A DNA stretch of 64,000 nucleotides, from assembly GCA_022494885.1 (NCBI GenBank), contig JAGVSM010001407.1, forward strand, positions 162,412 to 226,411, written 5' to 3'. Below, piece after piece: positions 22,253 through 34,526 of this stretch. The DNA comes from Micrasema longulum (lineage: Eukaryota > Arthropoda > Insecta > Trichoptera > Brachycentridae). Position numbers and translations under genes: made by a program. The notes under the pieces are model-generated. The model saw only the letters and a list, made by a program, of their open reading frames with translations. It was not told where the DNA came from and searched no databases. The first letter of the stretch is position 1, and each line of letters opens with the position of its first letter.

Positions 22253-22394
22253 TATTCATAAGACTGCGAAAATTTCGTAAAATCAACGCCACTTAATTAA
22301 TTTATTGATATCGACCGTGTGTGGAAAAAGGAAAGTAACCCTCATGAGTTGAAAAATTGACTTATTTGCAAAAAGCATTTAATGCTCATTATTT

Positions 22395-22650
22395 TTATTT
22401 ATTTAACGCTTTATATACATATACAATTTAAATACATATAAGGGCGGGCATATTGCCTCATGGCAATTTCTTCCTGCCGTAAAATTTAGGAAAATTACAA
22501 GTACACAGACATATTGAATCTTACAATTTTATACAAAAAATTAAAAACAAAGCTTAATAAAATAAAAAATAAAAATTAACATTACAAATACCTGGACATA
22601 TTCTAAATGCAGAATCTTATAATTGTATACATTAAATTAAAACGAATATA
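22395..22650 (-). mobile_element. LINE 3' UTR (GCCCGCCCTTAT family), inverted copy
   Basis: Reverse complement of the same 3' end: TAAGGGCGGGCATATTGCC, GGCAATTTCTTCCTGCCG. No coding part retained. It faces the 22096-22252 copy, tail to tail. Confidence 0.7.
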
Positions 22651-22679
22651 ATATTTTATTATATAAATAAAACACGAGT

Positions 22680-22900
22680 GATACTTTAATCCACAAATTT
22701 GGAATATCCAGTGACCGGTTTCATCGCTTTCGCGACATCTTCGAGACTGGTATCTTTATTAAAAAGTTAAATGTATTTATACCGAACAGAGGCAAGGATA
22801 CATAATTCAAAGTTATATGTAAGTAAATTAAATAAAGTTATTTTTATCTTAAGGATCATTACCAACAAATTTTCTATGGGTTAACTAATGAATTGATATA
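22680..22900 (-). repeat. Repeat carrying a hammerhead-like motif, copy 1
   Basis: Reverse complement of 35870-36120: shares the motif block, AGGCAAGGATACATAATTCA and GGGTTAACTAATGAATTGA segments. Confidence 0.65.
22708..22750 (-). ncRNA. Hammerhead-like fold, identical to 36033-36075
   Basis: Minus strand: CCAGT...ACTGG outer stem, CTCGAAGA core, hairpin TCGC-GAAA-GCGA, then GAAA, CCGG and GTC. All 43 bases match the plus-strand copy 13 kb away. The core has one base more than CTGANGA. Confidence 0.35.
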
Positions 22901-23254
22901 ATGCTATTTTAATGAGTTTAAGTATTTTATTTTATTTTTGGTGTCTCATCCTTCGTAAGTGTGGTTTTGTAAATAATGATTTTTATGTGTTTTATTTATA
23001 TAATAAATTACAATGAACTTCCATCAAGAATTTTCACTTACAAACTTAAATGTTTTGAATATGATATTCACTTTAGAAAACGAATTTAACCCGCGAGTAA
23101 AAAATATTTTTTATTTAAAAATATGTTTACGTGATAAAAAGAGCCAATGGGCCGGATATCCGACTATCCGGCTTAGGGGCTCGCTGAATATATGATATCC
23201 GGTATTCGGCCAAACCACTATCCGTTTCATCACCGTAAAAGATGCATCCCTACT

Positions 23255-23345
23255 ACTGGAAGTCTCTTACTGGAGAGTTACAGCAGATGACAGAAAAAGT
23301 TGGAGGCATAATGGAGGCCAAGGCTCGATATAGGCTTTAGTGCCA
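23255..23345 (+). mobile_element. Short LINE C-terminal fragment
   Basis: Reads YWRVTADDRKSWRHNG, the W..A.DR..WR motif near the end of RTE-like ORFs. Too short to place. Confidence 0.4.
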
Positions 23346-23349
23346 TTGA

Positions 23350-24100
23350 AAAATAAGATTATACATTCATTCAACAGTTACCCGCATGCAGCGGCTTGCA
23401 AATGCAAATCAACACGGTGATGATTTAAATATGTGTTATGCCTCGCCGTTCTCTGTTTATTTATACAGATTATATTATAATTACTGCTTTTATGTTTTCT
23501 GTTATAATTGCAAAAAAATCCCACGGTAAAATGAATAATTGTTAATCTCTCGGTTTTTTCATGTGACATATAAGTTCATTGTTATACAAGGAAGTTGTTA
23601 CGATATTGTGATTGTTATAAGGAGAAACTTGGTACAAGCTTTGGTGAAAAGGAGCGTCAATGAACTAACCAATTACGTATATTATATCTGGTAAATATTG
23701 CTTTGCCCCCAACAATTGGAAATAAATCACGAGATACATGCAGATATTCATGAGAGAAAGAGATATAAGTACTTTCTTAGTTCGGATTTCTGTCTTACTC
23801 GTTCTCATAGCTACAGGCCCTACTATGTATACCTTTTTTTATAATTTTCATTTATATTTACTTATCCTGTACATCTGTTTGTATTCGAAATAAATAAAAT
23901 AAAATATATAATAAACTGCGCGCATGCAACGCATATTTGTTGTTTGTTGTGCTGCACACAGAAAACAGAAAGTTATAAAAATATACTGTGCAATACAGTA
24001 AAATTAGCTACTAGCTACAATAATCGACAGACGTTGTAAGTTATAACAAAGAAAGATAATATTTTTAATGAGAATATAGGTACATAAGTTTGGACCTTTA
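23350..24100. other. No supported gene
   Basis: AT-rich with short A/T tails (AATAAATAAAATAAAAT at about 23890) suggesting another LINE end. Nothing else is recognised. Confidence 0.4.
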
Positions 24101-24104
24101 CGTA

Positions 24105-24200
24105 GCCTTTAACCTGTCATTGGCCGGTTCAAATGACCACTTTACAAACTGTGTTGCACTCACCATTCTGCCAATATTTAAATATCCAGAACTAAAAATA
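24105..24200 (-). repeat. TGACAGGTCA-family repeat, inverted
   Basis: TAACCTGTCATTGGCCGG, ACCACTTTACAAACTGTG, CTCACCATTCTGCC, the complementary order of the family. Confidence 0.5.
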
Positions 24201-24846
24201 AAAGTTACCTTTTTTAAATATTCTTCTTCTTGACGAAATTTCTTTCATAGATTTTGGATAAACACAAAATATTGTTTCGATAAAATAGTTTTTTTTTTTT
24301 TTTTTCTGTTTTCTGATTTGTATAATATGGGCTTTACCCCGAAGGAAAAAGATTGATCTATCTGGTCCATCGATTAAATTTATTTCGCCTGAAGAAATAA
24401 GGATGTAAGGAAGGTCCTTTGGCGGTCAAAAACAATCAAGTGTTGTACCTCAATTAAAATGGAGCTGGGTAATCCTGTTGTACGTTTATCTGCCTTTATT
24501 TCTTACCAATCTCGATTATTTATTTTATTTTTTATTTATCGATATATAAGGTGGGAAATTTTTAGATTCTTTATTATTTTGTTCGTAGGTATATGGGATT
24601 ATCGTTCTTTTATCAGCTCTTTACATTTTGTAGTTTTTGTCTTTTTTACTATCAACATCACCTTACCCCCATGAAAAGAACTTCTGGACGTGCCGATTGA
24701 TAGATAATTAAAAGTAGCTAGTAGTTCTGTGAGCGGGAAAATGAAGTATGTGTTTCTGTGTGTGAAATGGAACCAGAACCCTGACGAATTTTTTTGACTT
24801 GATGGCTTAACTTCTCTAAAAAAGACGTCGAAAGGAAATATTACGC

Positions 24847-24962
24847 CCGATGCTTAAGGTCCTGAGTTCGATTCCTGACGGGGTTGACGTGAAATCCGTT
24901 AAATATTAGTGTTAACGGATTTTCTACACTGCAATATTTCATTATTCCTGGATCTAAAGTGT
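24847..24962 (+). mobile_element. SINE family A-like fragment
   Basis: GATGCTTAAGGTCCTGAG, B box AGTTCGATTCCTGACG, then GGTTGACGTGAAAT, TTTTCTACACTGCAATATTT and TTCCTGGATCT. Same body as family A but with a diverged head. Confidence 0.55.
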
Positions 24963-24964
24963 AT

Positions 24965-25714
24965 TTTTTAATATTTTGAATACTAAAATCATTTTTCCCT
25001 TTGTGGTATGACATTTTACACTAGTTTATCTTCATAAATATATATACATAATTCTTCTGTACGTGTGATGTCACTGAACTCCTCCTAAACGGCTTAACCG
25101 ATTTACGTGCGGTTTTCAGCGAAATGAAATGTTAAACTTTTCAATCGAATCTGTAAAAAAAGTTAGAAGCATAAATCATTTTTTCATCGACCTACCAGGG
25201 TTGCATTCGAGGAGAATGCATATACAAAAAAAATGAAAGGATGTTGTTTGTTTGTGTTTAAAAAGTTTTTGTTTTAATGTTTACAAACAACATTCGCTTT
25301 TATGGATTCCAATCAGATTCTTTCCTTACATTCCTTATAATTTCATCCCATTTATATCTTTTCACCGGATTTTTGGTAATACTTAAATAATATTAACTGA
25401 AATTCAATATATTTTTAAAAATCGCATTCCTGAGGTGCACCCCTGTTGGTGAAAAGATCAGAGTTTGACATTTGCAAAAAGATCTCTATATTTGAAAAAG
25501 AATTATTTTGTGTTTTGGATACCATTAACAAGTACCTAGGAACCTACATACATTCAATATTTGAATATTAATAATTTTTAGTTTTGGAATTTAATCATAA
25601 ACAAGTACCTAGGTACCTACTTATCAATGAAAAGTATTTTTTCCAATGTGATAGCAGGGCAGGACAACGTTTGTCGGATTCGCTGGTTATTTATAAATTT
25701 GTATAGAGTTATAC
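24965..25714. other. AT-rich sequence with a common insect repeat motif
   Basis: Around 25078 the run CTCCTCCTAAACGGCTTAAC CGATTTACGTG resembles a motif widespread in lepidopteran dispersed repeats. Boundaries cannot be set. Confidence 0.35.
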
Positions 25715-25793
25715 GGCGACAGGTTTCGAAGTTACTTCTTCATCATTTGATTCAAGTCCTGGTGGTGAGGAAGTAACCTCGGGACCGGTCGAC
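25715..25793. repeat. Inverted pair of hammerhead-like units
   Basis: Arms 25715-25745 and 25760-25793 are imperfect reverse complements. On the minus strand arm 1 gives TGATGA, hairpin GAAG-TAA-CTTC, GAAA, CCTGTC. On the plus strand arm 2 gives GAGG-AAGTAA-CCTC, GGGA, CCGGTC with an AGTC/GACT outer stem. Each is a degenerate version of one consensus. Confidence 0.35.
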
Positions 25794-26319
25794 TCTAAAA
25801 GTTAGAATGGATTATACAAACTTATAATTATTTTCATTTACAACTATAGAAATCCACTGATAACCAAGTATATTACATATTTATGTACATGGTTAATGGA
25901 TTTTTTTTACCTATACAAATGATTTTGTCAAAATTGAATTATGAATAAACCCCATTTTGTGGCATTGAGCTGAAATAAATAATATACACATATAGATCAA
26001 TTTCTTATTCTTGACTATTGAAATAGTAAAAGTTACCCGATTTGAAACATCGATAAATAACGATAAATGGACGATCTAGACCTTCGGTATGTAAAAAAAA
26101 AAGGGCCTGGGGTTTGAAGAGGGTTGCTAGTTGCTAGATTCCCCTCGGTCAGTCACCCTGCGCCTGCACCCTATCAAGCCCATTTCACACGCGTCGTCCG
26201 AATCCACAGGGCACGGTGAAATCAGGGTGGATTGACATTTATTAAAATATTTTATATTTTTACAAAATGTTTAGCTGCTACTCTCATGTGAAAATTCCCC
26301 AATAAGAAATCGCGCGGAG

Positions 26320-26390
26320 ATTAGTCGGCTTCGTGGTGTACTGGTTAGTGCGTTATAAAAATAATTATAATACAGACAATAAATTTAAAT
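26320..26390 (+). mobile_element. SINE-like repeat, family D head
   Basis: ATTAGTCGGCTTCGTGGTGT and ACTGGTTAGTGCG, then AT-rich sequence; compare 17228-17365. Confidence 0.45.
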
Positions 26391-26889
26391 GACGTAAAGT
26401 ACTAATAAATGTCCTATACTAACTACATCTTAGATTTGGCAAATTTTTTATTTTATTTTTCATATCGGAAATGCTTTATTATTTACCTTGCTTATAATAT
26501 ACAAGGCTTATATTTTAATAAGTGGATTTTTCTGCAATTAAATATCGTTAAATTTATCTAAACTATTGGGATCAGGAGGGATATACTAATGTGGGCCAAT
26601 CAGGAACTTCTCAGCATTTGCTCACGTGGAGAGGAAACCACTTAAAACTCTTCAGGAGAAGCCAGCCTGTTGGCAGCAGTCAACAGGCCTTCCGTTCCAC
26701 TAGAAGAGTGTTCGGCATTTTGTTCCCTACTTTGGTTTATTTTACCAATTGCCTGCACTATATTGACCATGTATGATACTACCTCTCGTGTGAGTTCTTT
26801 ATTACCTATTACCGATGTGATGTCGCATAAATCTTCACCCAGGCTTCTGCATCGCGCCTCCAGCTGTTGGCAAATATTGCATTGCCATT

Positions 26890-27260
26890 AACAATGAAGA
26901 AGTTCAGTGCTACGGGAAATTGGAGACAAAAATGTTTTCTTACGCGCGGTAAAAATTAGGACATTTCATTGTACCGCGAAGCTTCTCGAAAATATATGAA
27001 AAAAAATTAACCACTTTGAACGACATCACTAGTTCTTCCAAACCAACCAACGATAGATGTTGTGATAAATATCCAGTTGAAGAGAAGCCAATTCACCAAT
27101 GAGTAGATCTCACAAAAGCGAACTTGTGACGTCATATTCGGGGTAATTTCAAAATTGCAAAACTTAAAAAAATGATTCCACTGATGATACGGTATATAAA
27201 ACAATTTTTGTATTTTTTATTTTGGCTTGATAGCCTTGCCTTTTAACAAATGTAAAAATA
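26890..27260 (+). repeat. Unnamed dispersed repeat, copy 1
   Basis: Shares several blocks in order with 40950-41380: CTACGGGAAATTGGAGAC, TTACGCGCGGTAAAAATTAG, GAACGACATCACTAGTTC, CCAACCAACGAT and GTGACGTCA. Neither copy has TIRs or an ORF that reads through both. Confidence 0.5.
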
Positions 27261-28908
27261 TTTAAAAAAAACATTGAACTTCCTTATTTGAAAAAATGCG
27301 ATCACATCACGACAATGCAATCATTCATGTAAGAGATATGCATTATGCATATGTTTGTATTTCCTTTGTTCATATATATATTTCTGTGTAACTCGTTTCC
27401 ATAGATACGACACTATCTGGCAGCTAAATAAAATTTCATTCATTATATTCTTATTCCATAAATAAGATTTTATTTGCGAATGAAGCGATTTGTTTTTCAC
27501 AATTACAGTGCAACTCGAGCATTTTTTTTACCACTCTCGGGGGCACATTTCTACATAGCGTCACGTCCGATCACGATGAAAATCCGTTAAATAATGAGGA
27601 CTCGGAAGGCAACTATCCACGAATTGAAATGCCATTTTTTTCACGCTTAAAACGTATCTATTCAATTATTCGTCAATGATCCACTCTATGTTATTTTATC
27701 GTGCCGTGTGGATTTTCACTGTCTAAAATGGGCCTTAGGCTCGAAACATCTTCAAATTAACAAGTCTAGTTCCCTGAAATATTAATGTGTAATATGATAA
27801 ACGACCCGTGGAAAAGAAATACAAATTCCTAACACCATTTAGGCATCGGATAGTTAACAGATTTGGGTCTCTATTATCGATGGCGCTATGTTAATTATTG
27901 ATGTACGCCTAAATAATCTATCACACAAACTTTATTTTTTATGTAAAGCTTTAGTAATGTTCAAAAATATGTACATTTTTTTAATATGTTTTTTAAATAG
28001 ATCGTTCATAAAACTATTGATGAAACGCTCTAAATGTCCAAATTTGAGAAAAAAGTTTAAAATGTTATTTTCCTGATAAACTTTGAATTTGCTCTCGTAT
28101 TTTTTCCTACCTTAATTATCAACTTAAATTTAATATTTTTTTGTTCTACGTGTATTCTTTATCTTTTATATTTCTTACATTCGGATCCTTTATTCTCACT
28201 CATATTTTTAAAAAAACAACCTGAATGTAACAATTAATTTTTACTACTATATTATTTTATTTTTATGTATTTTTTATTTTTATTTCATTTTTCTTTTATT
28301 CAGGAAACATACAGTACAGTTACAAAGTTTAATGTTTTACACAATTGGACTTAATTCTAATGGACCAGTGAAGTTTCCATATTAAAAAGCAATTAAATCT
28401 AATGTTAATTATGAAAGTATAAAAAAGAGAAGGAAAAAGAAAACATAAATGAAAGTTGTTTGAAAATTTAAATTTAAGTGAAAAATATGTATATATATTA
28501 TGCATCTTTATATATATGCTATACAGATTTTGGTATTCTAGATCTAGTATACCCACGCAGTCACGCACAGGCTATGCCTATGTGGGATTTTTTTGTTTTC
28601 ATGTAAAGTTATATATTATGTAATAAAAAATGTACCAAATGTAAACGAAAAAACTGTAATTAAAAAATACCGTTATATCGTTTTATATAGATTCATCAAC
28701 TGATAAAATCTTCTGAATTCTCCGAGGTTTAGATTCTAAGTTGTCATATATAAAAACCCACTCAAAGCACAAAAAACGTGTTCTGGTGTAAACCATTCAT
28801 TTCATTTACCCATTATTATTTTGTTGAAATCTCAATTTAAAAAAACTATTTAAAGAAACTAATATGGTTTCATGTGTCCTGTCCAAAATATGAATAAGGA
28901 AGACTAGA
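27261..28908. other. AT-rich, no supported gene
   Basis: Contains a family D-like body near 27680 (CACTCTATGTTATTTTATCG, GTGCCGTGTGGATTTTCAC). The small ORFs here are low-complexity. Confidence 0.4.
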
Positions 28909-29709
28909 ATTTCATAGAACAAAATAACCAATTTCCTTGGAGTACCTATTAGAAAACTCCAAAATTGATGTAGTCAAGTCCATCAGAGATTTAGGAGTTG
29001 TTTTGGACTATAAACTGACATACAACGAGCATATAGATAATACAGTAAATAAATCACTGAAATTACTTGGCTTCATTAACAGAATATCCTCTGATTTTAC
29101 TCATGTCCGTACAATCAAAACTCTTTATTGCTCAACTGTTCGCCCTCTTCTAGAATATGCCTCCGTGGTCTGGTCTCCATTCTATGTCAATTGCATAAAT
29201 CACATTGAATCAGTCCAACATCGCTTGCTTCGAAAAATAGCGTGGATGCTCGGACTAGAGAGAGATAATTATTCAATGTCAATGTTAAATATTTCTAGTC
29301 TACAAAAACGTAGAACTAATATTTACTCCATATATATGTTCGGCATACTAAATGGTATAGTCGATGTTCCATCATTACTGGGACAAGTAAAATTCAATAT
29401 TCCGACTCGTAGATTGAGAAACAATGAAGTACTGTTCATCGATCAGCATAGAACAAACTATGGCCTAAATTCTCCAATGACCCGCCTTTGTCGTATTGTT
29501 AACTCAAGACAAGATCTGGACTTTTTTGGTTTAAGTTTACAACGATTTAAACGAGCACTAAATAAATAGTCCAGATCTTGTCTCGATGTCCCTTATGTTT
29601 ATCAATGCTTCTTTCTCTTTTTTTATGTTTTAAACTATTCTTTTATTGTAATATTTAAACCTTATAAATTGTATACATGGACAATGTCCGTTAATAAATA
29701 AATAAATAA
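28909..29709 (+). mobile_element. 5'-truncated LINE, near-identical to the 54.1-kb copy
   Basis: Homology to the 54122-55300 copy starts at ATTTCATAGAACAAAA and runs through the ORF and 3' UTR to a TTAATAAATAAATAAAT tail. One deletion of about a dozen bases plus a few substitutions separate the copies near 29273. Recent activity of this family is likely. Confidence 0.8.
28937..29569 (+). CDS. LINE reverse transcriptase C-terminal part (partial)
   Basis: 210 residues, opening on TTG rather than a true start because the insertion is 5'-truncated. Motifs: IRDLGVVLDYKLTYNEHI (about 17-34), LYCSTVRPLLEYASVVWSP (about 63-81), VQHRLLRKIAWMLG, and the tail NSRQDLDFFGLSLQRFKRAL. The palm domain with FADD is absent here but present in the 54.1-kb copy. 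Jockey/CR1-group LINE by motif order. Not functional alone. Confidence 0.8.
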   Translation: MEYLLENSKIDVVKSIRDLGVVLDYKLTYNEHIDNTVNKSLKLLGFINRISSDFTHVRTIKTLYCSTVRPLLEYASVVWSPFYVNCINHIESVQHRLLRKIAWMLGLERDNYSMSMLNISSLQKRRTNIYSIYMFGILNGIVDVPSLLGQVKFNIPTRRLRNNEVLFIDQHRTNYGLNSPMTRLCRIVNSRQDLDFFGLSLQRFKRALNK

Positions 29710-29989
29710 ATAGAAAATTTTTTTTTTCTGTCAAACATTCAAATGGATTTTTTACAGTAATAATAATGCTTTAAATATAGGGTTTATCACGTCACCGAAG
29801 ACATTCACTGTTTATTTAAATATGTAAGTAGTTAATACATATTTAGGCAAAAGCACAAAAAAAACGAAACGAAATACCACACCAAAAAAGAGACAACCTT
29901 TTGTGCTTGATGTGGGATTGTATAGTAACTAAAACACAATCTAAATGTTATCAAATATATCTAGGTATATAGTGCCTATCGGCCGCATG

Positions 29990-30262
29990 CTGCCAACGTT
30001 TCTGCAGTTCTTCGGACACAGACAGACGTGACCCAGAAAATCTGGAGAAAATAATAATCACGACAGTGTGCCAGGACGAAGAAACAGAGGCAGAGCTGCA
30101 GCTCGATGGATCGACCAGGTGAAAACAACGTCACGGGTGACCCTATATGGAGCTGTGGAGAGGGCGCAGAGCCGCGAAGGGCGGAGACGCATTGTCAATG
30201 AAACCTCCGGGGAAAGTACCAACGATCACGACCCTTAGAACTGAGGAACGACAGAGAAGAAG
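29990..30262 (+). mobile_element. LINE C-terminal fragment (RGR..ARWIDQVK family)
   Basis: LQFFGHRQT, PGRRNRGRAAARWIDQVK, LYGAVERAQSREGRRRIV and NDHDP follow the FGH / GRR.RGR....W.DQ / A..R..WR..V order of RTE-type ORF ends. A stop breaks the first motif. Confidence 0.6.
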
Positions 30263-30644
30263 ACGTTTATAGGTATATATAATGATATATGACGATAAGA
30301 CTGATAAATAAGATTGCCTTAAAATATATGTGAATAGATACAAAGGTTCTTGTATAAAAATATTGAGGCTGATTTTAAAATTCTCACCTTCTTTTCTTGA
30401 TAAGATTTCTACCTAGAAGTGGATCAAGTACAGGATCAACACTTTCCCCTATATTTTTAACTAAAACAATTTTTCCCTCGCTCAAAGCTTTTTCTAGTGT
30501 ATCCAAATAACCCTTTGAACAACCTTATCACTTGCAGAGTATCACCGAACTTTTTTTTATCCACTTGACACCTTGCAACTGAAACATTCGTGTTTAACTA
30601 ATTACACATATTCACGGAGTTTGTAACTTTTGATTATACTTATG

Positions 30645-30790
30645 GTGTACTGATTTGCGCGTTTGCCTTCCGATAATTAATAATTTAAAAAAATAATTAC
30701 AATGCGATAAAAGAAAATCTACCCTATTTATTTGGGTGGATTTTTGATGTTGTGTGAAAGCGGCCAATCAGTTTGTTGCACGGTATTTCA
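30645..30790 (+). mobile_element. SINE-like repeat, family D
   Basis: TGGTGTACTGATTTGCGCG, TTGCCTTCCGATAATTAA, AATTACAATGCGATAAAAGA, GGGTGGATTTTTGATG. Head partly eroded. Confidence 0.45.
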
Positions 30791-31139
30791 TTATTTATTC
30801 AAAAACGTTTTTATACCAACCCACACGAAATTTGCGCAGTCGTTCGTCGTGGGTTTCCGCGAACCGAAGTGAGAGGAATTCAGGTCAAATTTTCGATGCG
30901 TTGTGCGTTCATTAGCCAAGTGGTGCATAGGTCTAACTAAATAACTACATATCCTACACATAGTACTTGCATTGAACGTACTACATACCCATCAACATTC
31001 AATTATTTTTTTTAAATAACTATCCCTTTATCATCATCATTGATCTACATTTACATCATAAGTATTGTAACTACATTACGTCATGTTTTTTTTTTTTTAG
31101 TACTCCAAATTTTTTAATTTTATTTATTTCTTATGTATC

Positions 31140-31800
31140 TAATCTCACTGCCTCCACCTTCCATGGAATCATTTCTCTACAATACCGCAGAGTGTGTGCG
31201 GACCAACTACTGCTTTACAAAATTGTGACAGGAATGGTTGACTGTACAGAGCTGCTTGGTTTAATAACAATACATGTGCCAGCCAGGATTTGTAGACGGT
31301 ACCACCTGTTTCATGTACCAATAAGTAAAACATCGTATGTTAAAAATGCTTTTTTTCGTAGGACTTTTTCAATGTACAATACAAAATTTAAAAATATAGA
31401 TTACACAAACATCACTCTGTCAGATTTAAAATTTACACTAAAAATGTATTATGTAACTTAGTAGACATTATAATAATAAATATGTACATCTCCCCTCCCC
31501 TCCTTATCCTCTCTTCAAGCATTTTTGTCCTTATCCCGCCCAATTTACAGTAACTTAATGTTCTTAAAATAAATATTTAAAAATCTTTGATTATTGAGTA
31601 CATGAAAATAACATTTTATATGTATAAATTGTATGTATTTATTTGATATGTAATATATTTTCTTTACTAACTTTGTATACTATGTGGAAATCTGTTATTA
31701 GTTCTGAGTTTATACACTATATCTGTTTGTTTACTAAAAATATGTATGTAGAACTGTTGATTTCCCTAATAAAATAAAATAAAATATAAAAATATTAAAT
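31140..31800 (+). mobile_element. LINE 3' end with C-terminal ORF
   Basis: The frame reads through SLQYRRVCADQLLLYKIVTG, DCTELLGLITIHVPAR and RYHLFHVPISKTSY to FKNIDYTNITLSDLKFTLK, then a 3' UTR and an AATAAAATAAAATAAAAT tail. The D..LLYKI.NG / VP.R..R...LF..P motifs are typical of Jockey/CR1-group LINE C-termini. Confidence 0.7.
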
Positions 31801-32117
31801 TGTAAAAGTACACATGAATACAAATTAAGATACAAAAAAAGATATACACCTAATGAATACAAAAACCTCACCAAGCCACTTTTTGTGGCTGGTTGGTGAA
31901 GTTTACAAAGTAAGGAGCATAGTTAGACTATTCGCTCAATCAAAAAAAGAAAAAAATAAAAGGAAAACAAATATACTCTTATCATGAAAAAAATTATAAA
32001 CATAAAATCTAATTTGAACACATACCTATGTTTACAGGATACCTATATTTATACGATTTATGTAGCATTTTGTATGTTTACATTTATTTTATATATTTTA
32101 AAAAATTAATTAAAGAA

Positions 32118-32287
32118 ATATTTGCGTTCTTATGATTGACCCAAAAAATTAATTTTGAGGGCCATTCTCAACGAGTTGTAAATAACTCCCTATTAGAAAA
32201 TGGAATCAAGTTAGGGTAGAGTGGGATTCGAACCACAGACCTTTGGTCCGTGAGTCCGAGACACTAACCACAGGACCACAACCCGAT
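32118..32287 (-). mobile_element. tRNA-derived SINE, family B
   Basis: Same as 6880-7058 with few changes: B box GGTTCGAATCCCACTCTACC, body AACTCGTTGAGAATGGCC, A-rich tail. Confidence 0.75.
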
Positions 32288-32434
32288 CATCTAGTTTTAA
32301 GTTATTAAATTTGTACACTTTATAGTTATTTATGTGTGCGAAATGCCAATGTATGTATAAACACATATATGTAATTTTGTAAAAGGTACTTGTACCATCA
32401 AATCTGGAAAAAATAAAGTACAACAAAATCATGG

Positions 32435-32583
32435 TTTTTCCGCACCTAATGGTGCATAAGGCACTGCATTGTACACCAATCGCGGCTTATTTTGAAATGT
32501 TTTTTTGTTATACGAAGGTAATATGATCAGTCTTACGCTTTAGGGCCAGTCCGGGGACTTCAAAATATTATATTGTAAAAACA
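32435..32583 (-). mobile_element. SINE family A, headless 3' part
   Basis: CCAGTCCGGGGACTTCAAAA through CACCTAATGGTGCATAAGGC in + orientation matches the family body and tail; the tRNA head is missing. Confidence 0.65.
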
Positions 32584-32787
32584 TAACAAACAAACCATCA
32601 CGCTGTTTCCCCGCAAACGGTACTTTTCTTTTGTTCATTTATTATCACCATTGTTGATGTGCAGCTTCTTTACGCTTAAAGAATTCAATATCTTTTCCTA
32701 CGAACATAATGACTTCTTTCTATCTATTGACGCAGCTTCGCAGGCCCGTATTTGTATTCAAAAACTTTAGGCAGTTTCTTTTTCTTC

Positions 32788-33200
32788 TTATGGTTCCTCT
32801 CCCCGGTGGATGTTGGAAATCATCATTGCGATTCTTACTTTGTTGGCAGCTGCCCTGAACAAGGACTGAGTGCTGCAATGGAACCAGTCGCGCAAGTTCT
32901 TAAGCCAAGAAATGCGCCTTCTACCTGCACTGCGTCTTCCTTCAATCCTTCCCTGTAGAATGACTTGTAAAATTTTATATTTTTCTCCTCTCATCACATG
33001 CCCAAAGTACTCAAATTTTATTTTCTTTATGGTCTTCAGTACCTCTTTATCCTTCTCCATCCGTCAAAGAACATAATCGTTTCGGACTCTATCCACCCAG
33101 GAGGTTTTTAATATCCTCTTGTAGTACCACATTTCAAAGGCTTCGATCTTGGGTGAGTGTCCACGTTCCGACGCCGTAAAAAAGTACTGAGAAGACGTAA
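32788..33200 (-). mobile_element. RTE-type LINE C-terminal fragment
   Basis: Minus-strand ORF: KDKEVLKTIKKIKFEYFGHV, MRGEKYKILQVILQGRIEGR, RSAGRRRISWLKNLRDWF, NKVRIAMMI. Sequence 5' of the ORF continues the family (VFSVLFYGVGTWTLTQD, FEMWYYKRILKTSWVDRVRN) after one stop, so the fragment reaches about 33200. Confidence 0.75.
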
Positions 33201-33544
33201 CATCGAGCAAATAAATAAATGATTAGTAATTACTGGGTAGTCAGTTAGATTTGATAAATACGATTTAGTCTTTACCTTTTAGAAAATCCAATTTCATCCT
33301 TTACGGTGTAATTTTTATTTTCCACCAAATTTATAAACATAAGATGATAAAATCTAGAACGCGCCAAATTAATAATAAATTAAGCTTTGTTTGGCGTGTT
33401 TTTAATAGGTATAAATTGAAAAAACAAAGAAAACTATCATAAAAGTCAAATAAAAAAAATTAAACTATACAACGAATTTATAAAACAATACTTAAAAATT
33501 TTTTTAAAGACGAATGATATCGAATCACATTTTAAGTCTAGTCC
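33201..33544. other. No supported gene
   Basis: AT-rich sequence without recognised motifs. Confidence 0.4.
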
Positions 33545-33745
33545 TTTAATCGTTTTCTTCGCTCCAAATCGGTACAGTCATTTGCCTTGGCGCGCGGGAA
33601 GCTTGTTACAAAGCCTTGGTACAAGAAATTCTGTTTTTCTGCTTCTATAGAAGCTCTGTGCTCTGGACTCCACCAGTTTCGTGTCTGAAATCGACCTAGT
33701 TCCGCGTTGGTGACTGAGCAGGGTTTTTTTCCTCGTCAAAGAACT
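33545..33745 (-). mobile_element. Possible LINE C-terminal scrap
   Basis: Minus strand reads TRSISDTKLVESRAQSFYRS and FLVPRLCNKLPARQGK, like the F.PR...WN.LP end of CR1/Jockey LINEs. Weak. Confidence 0.35.
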
Positions 33746-34526
33746 TCATTATGACCCTTTAATTGTAACTGATTTTATTAAAATTAACCCCTGGTTCGGA
33801 ACCACGGTTTTAAAGTGTTACTCAAATCTTTCTCTGTTCTAAAAATATGTACTTCGATAGACGTGATTTTTGTTTTGATATATTTATTTTGAAGCTATAA
33901 ACCTATTTTAAGAACCTGATTTGGATATTAAATCGCACAGATTCATATTTTGTAATGGGTTAACCTTCGCATTTAAGGTATGGAACCGAAAATACCACAG
34001 ACAATTACATCATCGGCGCTAAGTAATATTAATACTTTTATAGGGACACGTCATTATCAATATATATTTTTAAAACATAAATGGTAGATTCGGTTATTTT
34101 TACTGATTTTACATTTGTATCCTTGTATTATTTTATATTTTACAAAATAATGTATAGAAAAACTAGGTACTTTGGGAATAACATTTGCAAAGCCTTCCAC
34201 AGAGGGTAAAATAATAACTCTGTCGGTTTGAATATAACGCACCGCACACCGCAGCTCTAGAATATGATAAACAACATTAAAGTAATAACTTAATAAAGTC
34301 GCCCATACGGAGAAAACCGATTCTATGATTATTGACCACGAACTTAGCTACAGATTATAGCAATACAACGGGCCGTATGTTCTTGGGTTGAGAATTACGA
34401 GCGCCAACCGAAACCGTCCATTAATCGTTTGTTGTTAAATTAAAAACCAAACCAAAAATTTAAAAGGCTTTTGTTCTATGCAATAGAGCTTAAGGGCTTC
34501 TCTAGAGAATTATTACCCTGAGTAAA

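Larger units (their letters stand above)
22022..23255. mobile_element. Possible hAT-like non-autonomous remnant, heavily interrupted
   Basis: Both ends are built from TATCCGG units: GATGTCCGGTATCCGGCC on the left; GGATATCCGACTATCCGGC and GATGCATCCCTA on the right. GATGCATCCCTA-type termini and repeated TATCCGG subterminal motifs are seen in arthropod hAT elements. The middle is filled with other repeats (two LINE tails and the hammerhead-type repeat). Superfamily is tentative. Confidence 0.35.

Noticed and set aside
24459..24674. Hydrophobic 71-residue ORF resembling a membrane peptide
   Set aside because: T-rich DNA yields phenylalanine/isoleucine-rich frames by chance; no start context or conservation evidence.
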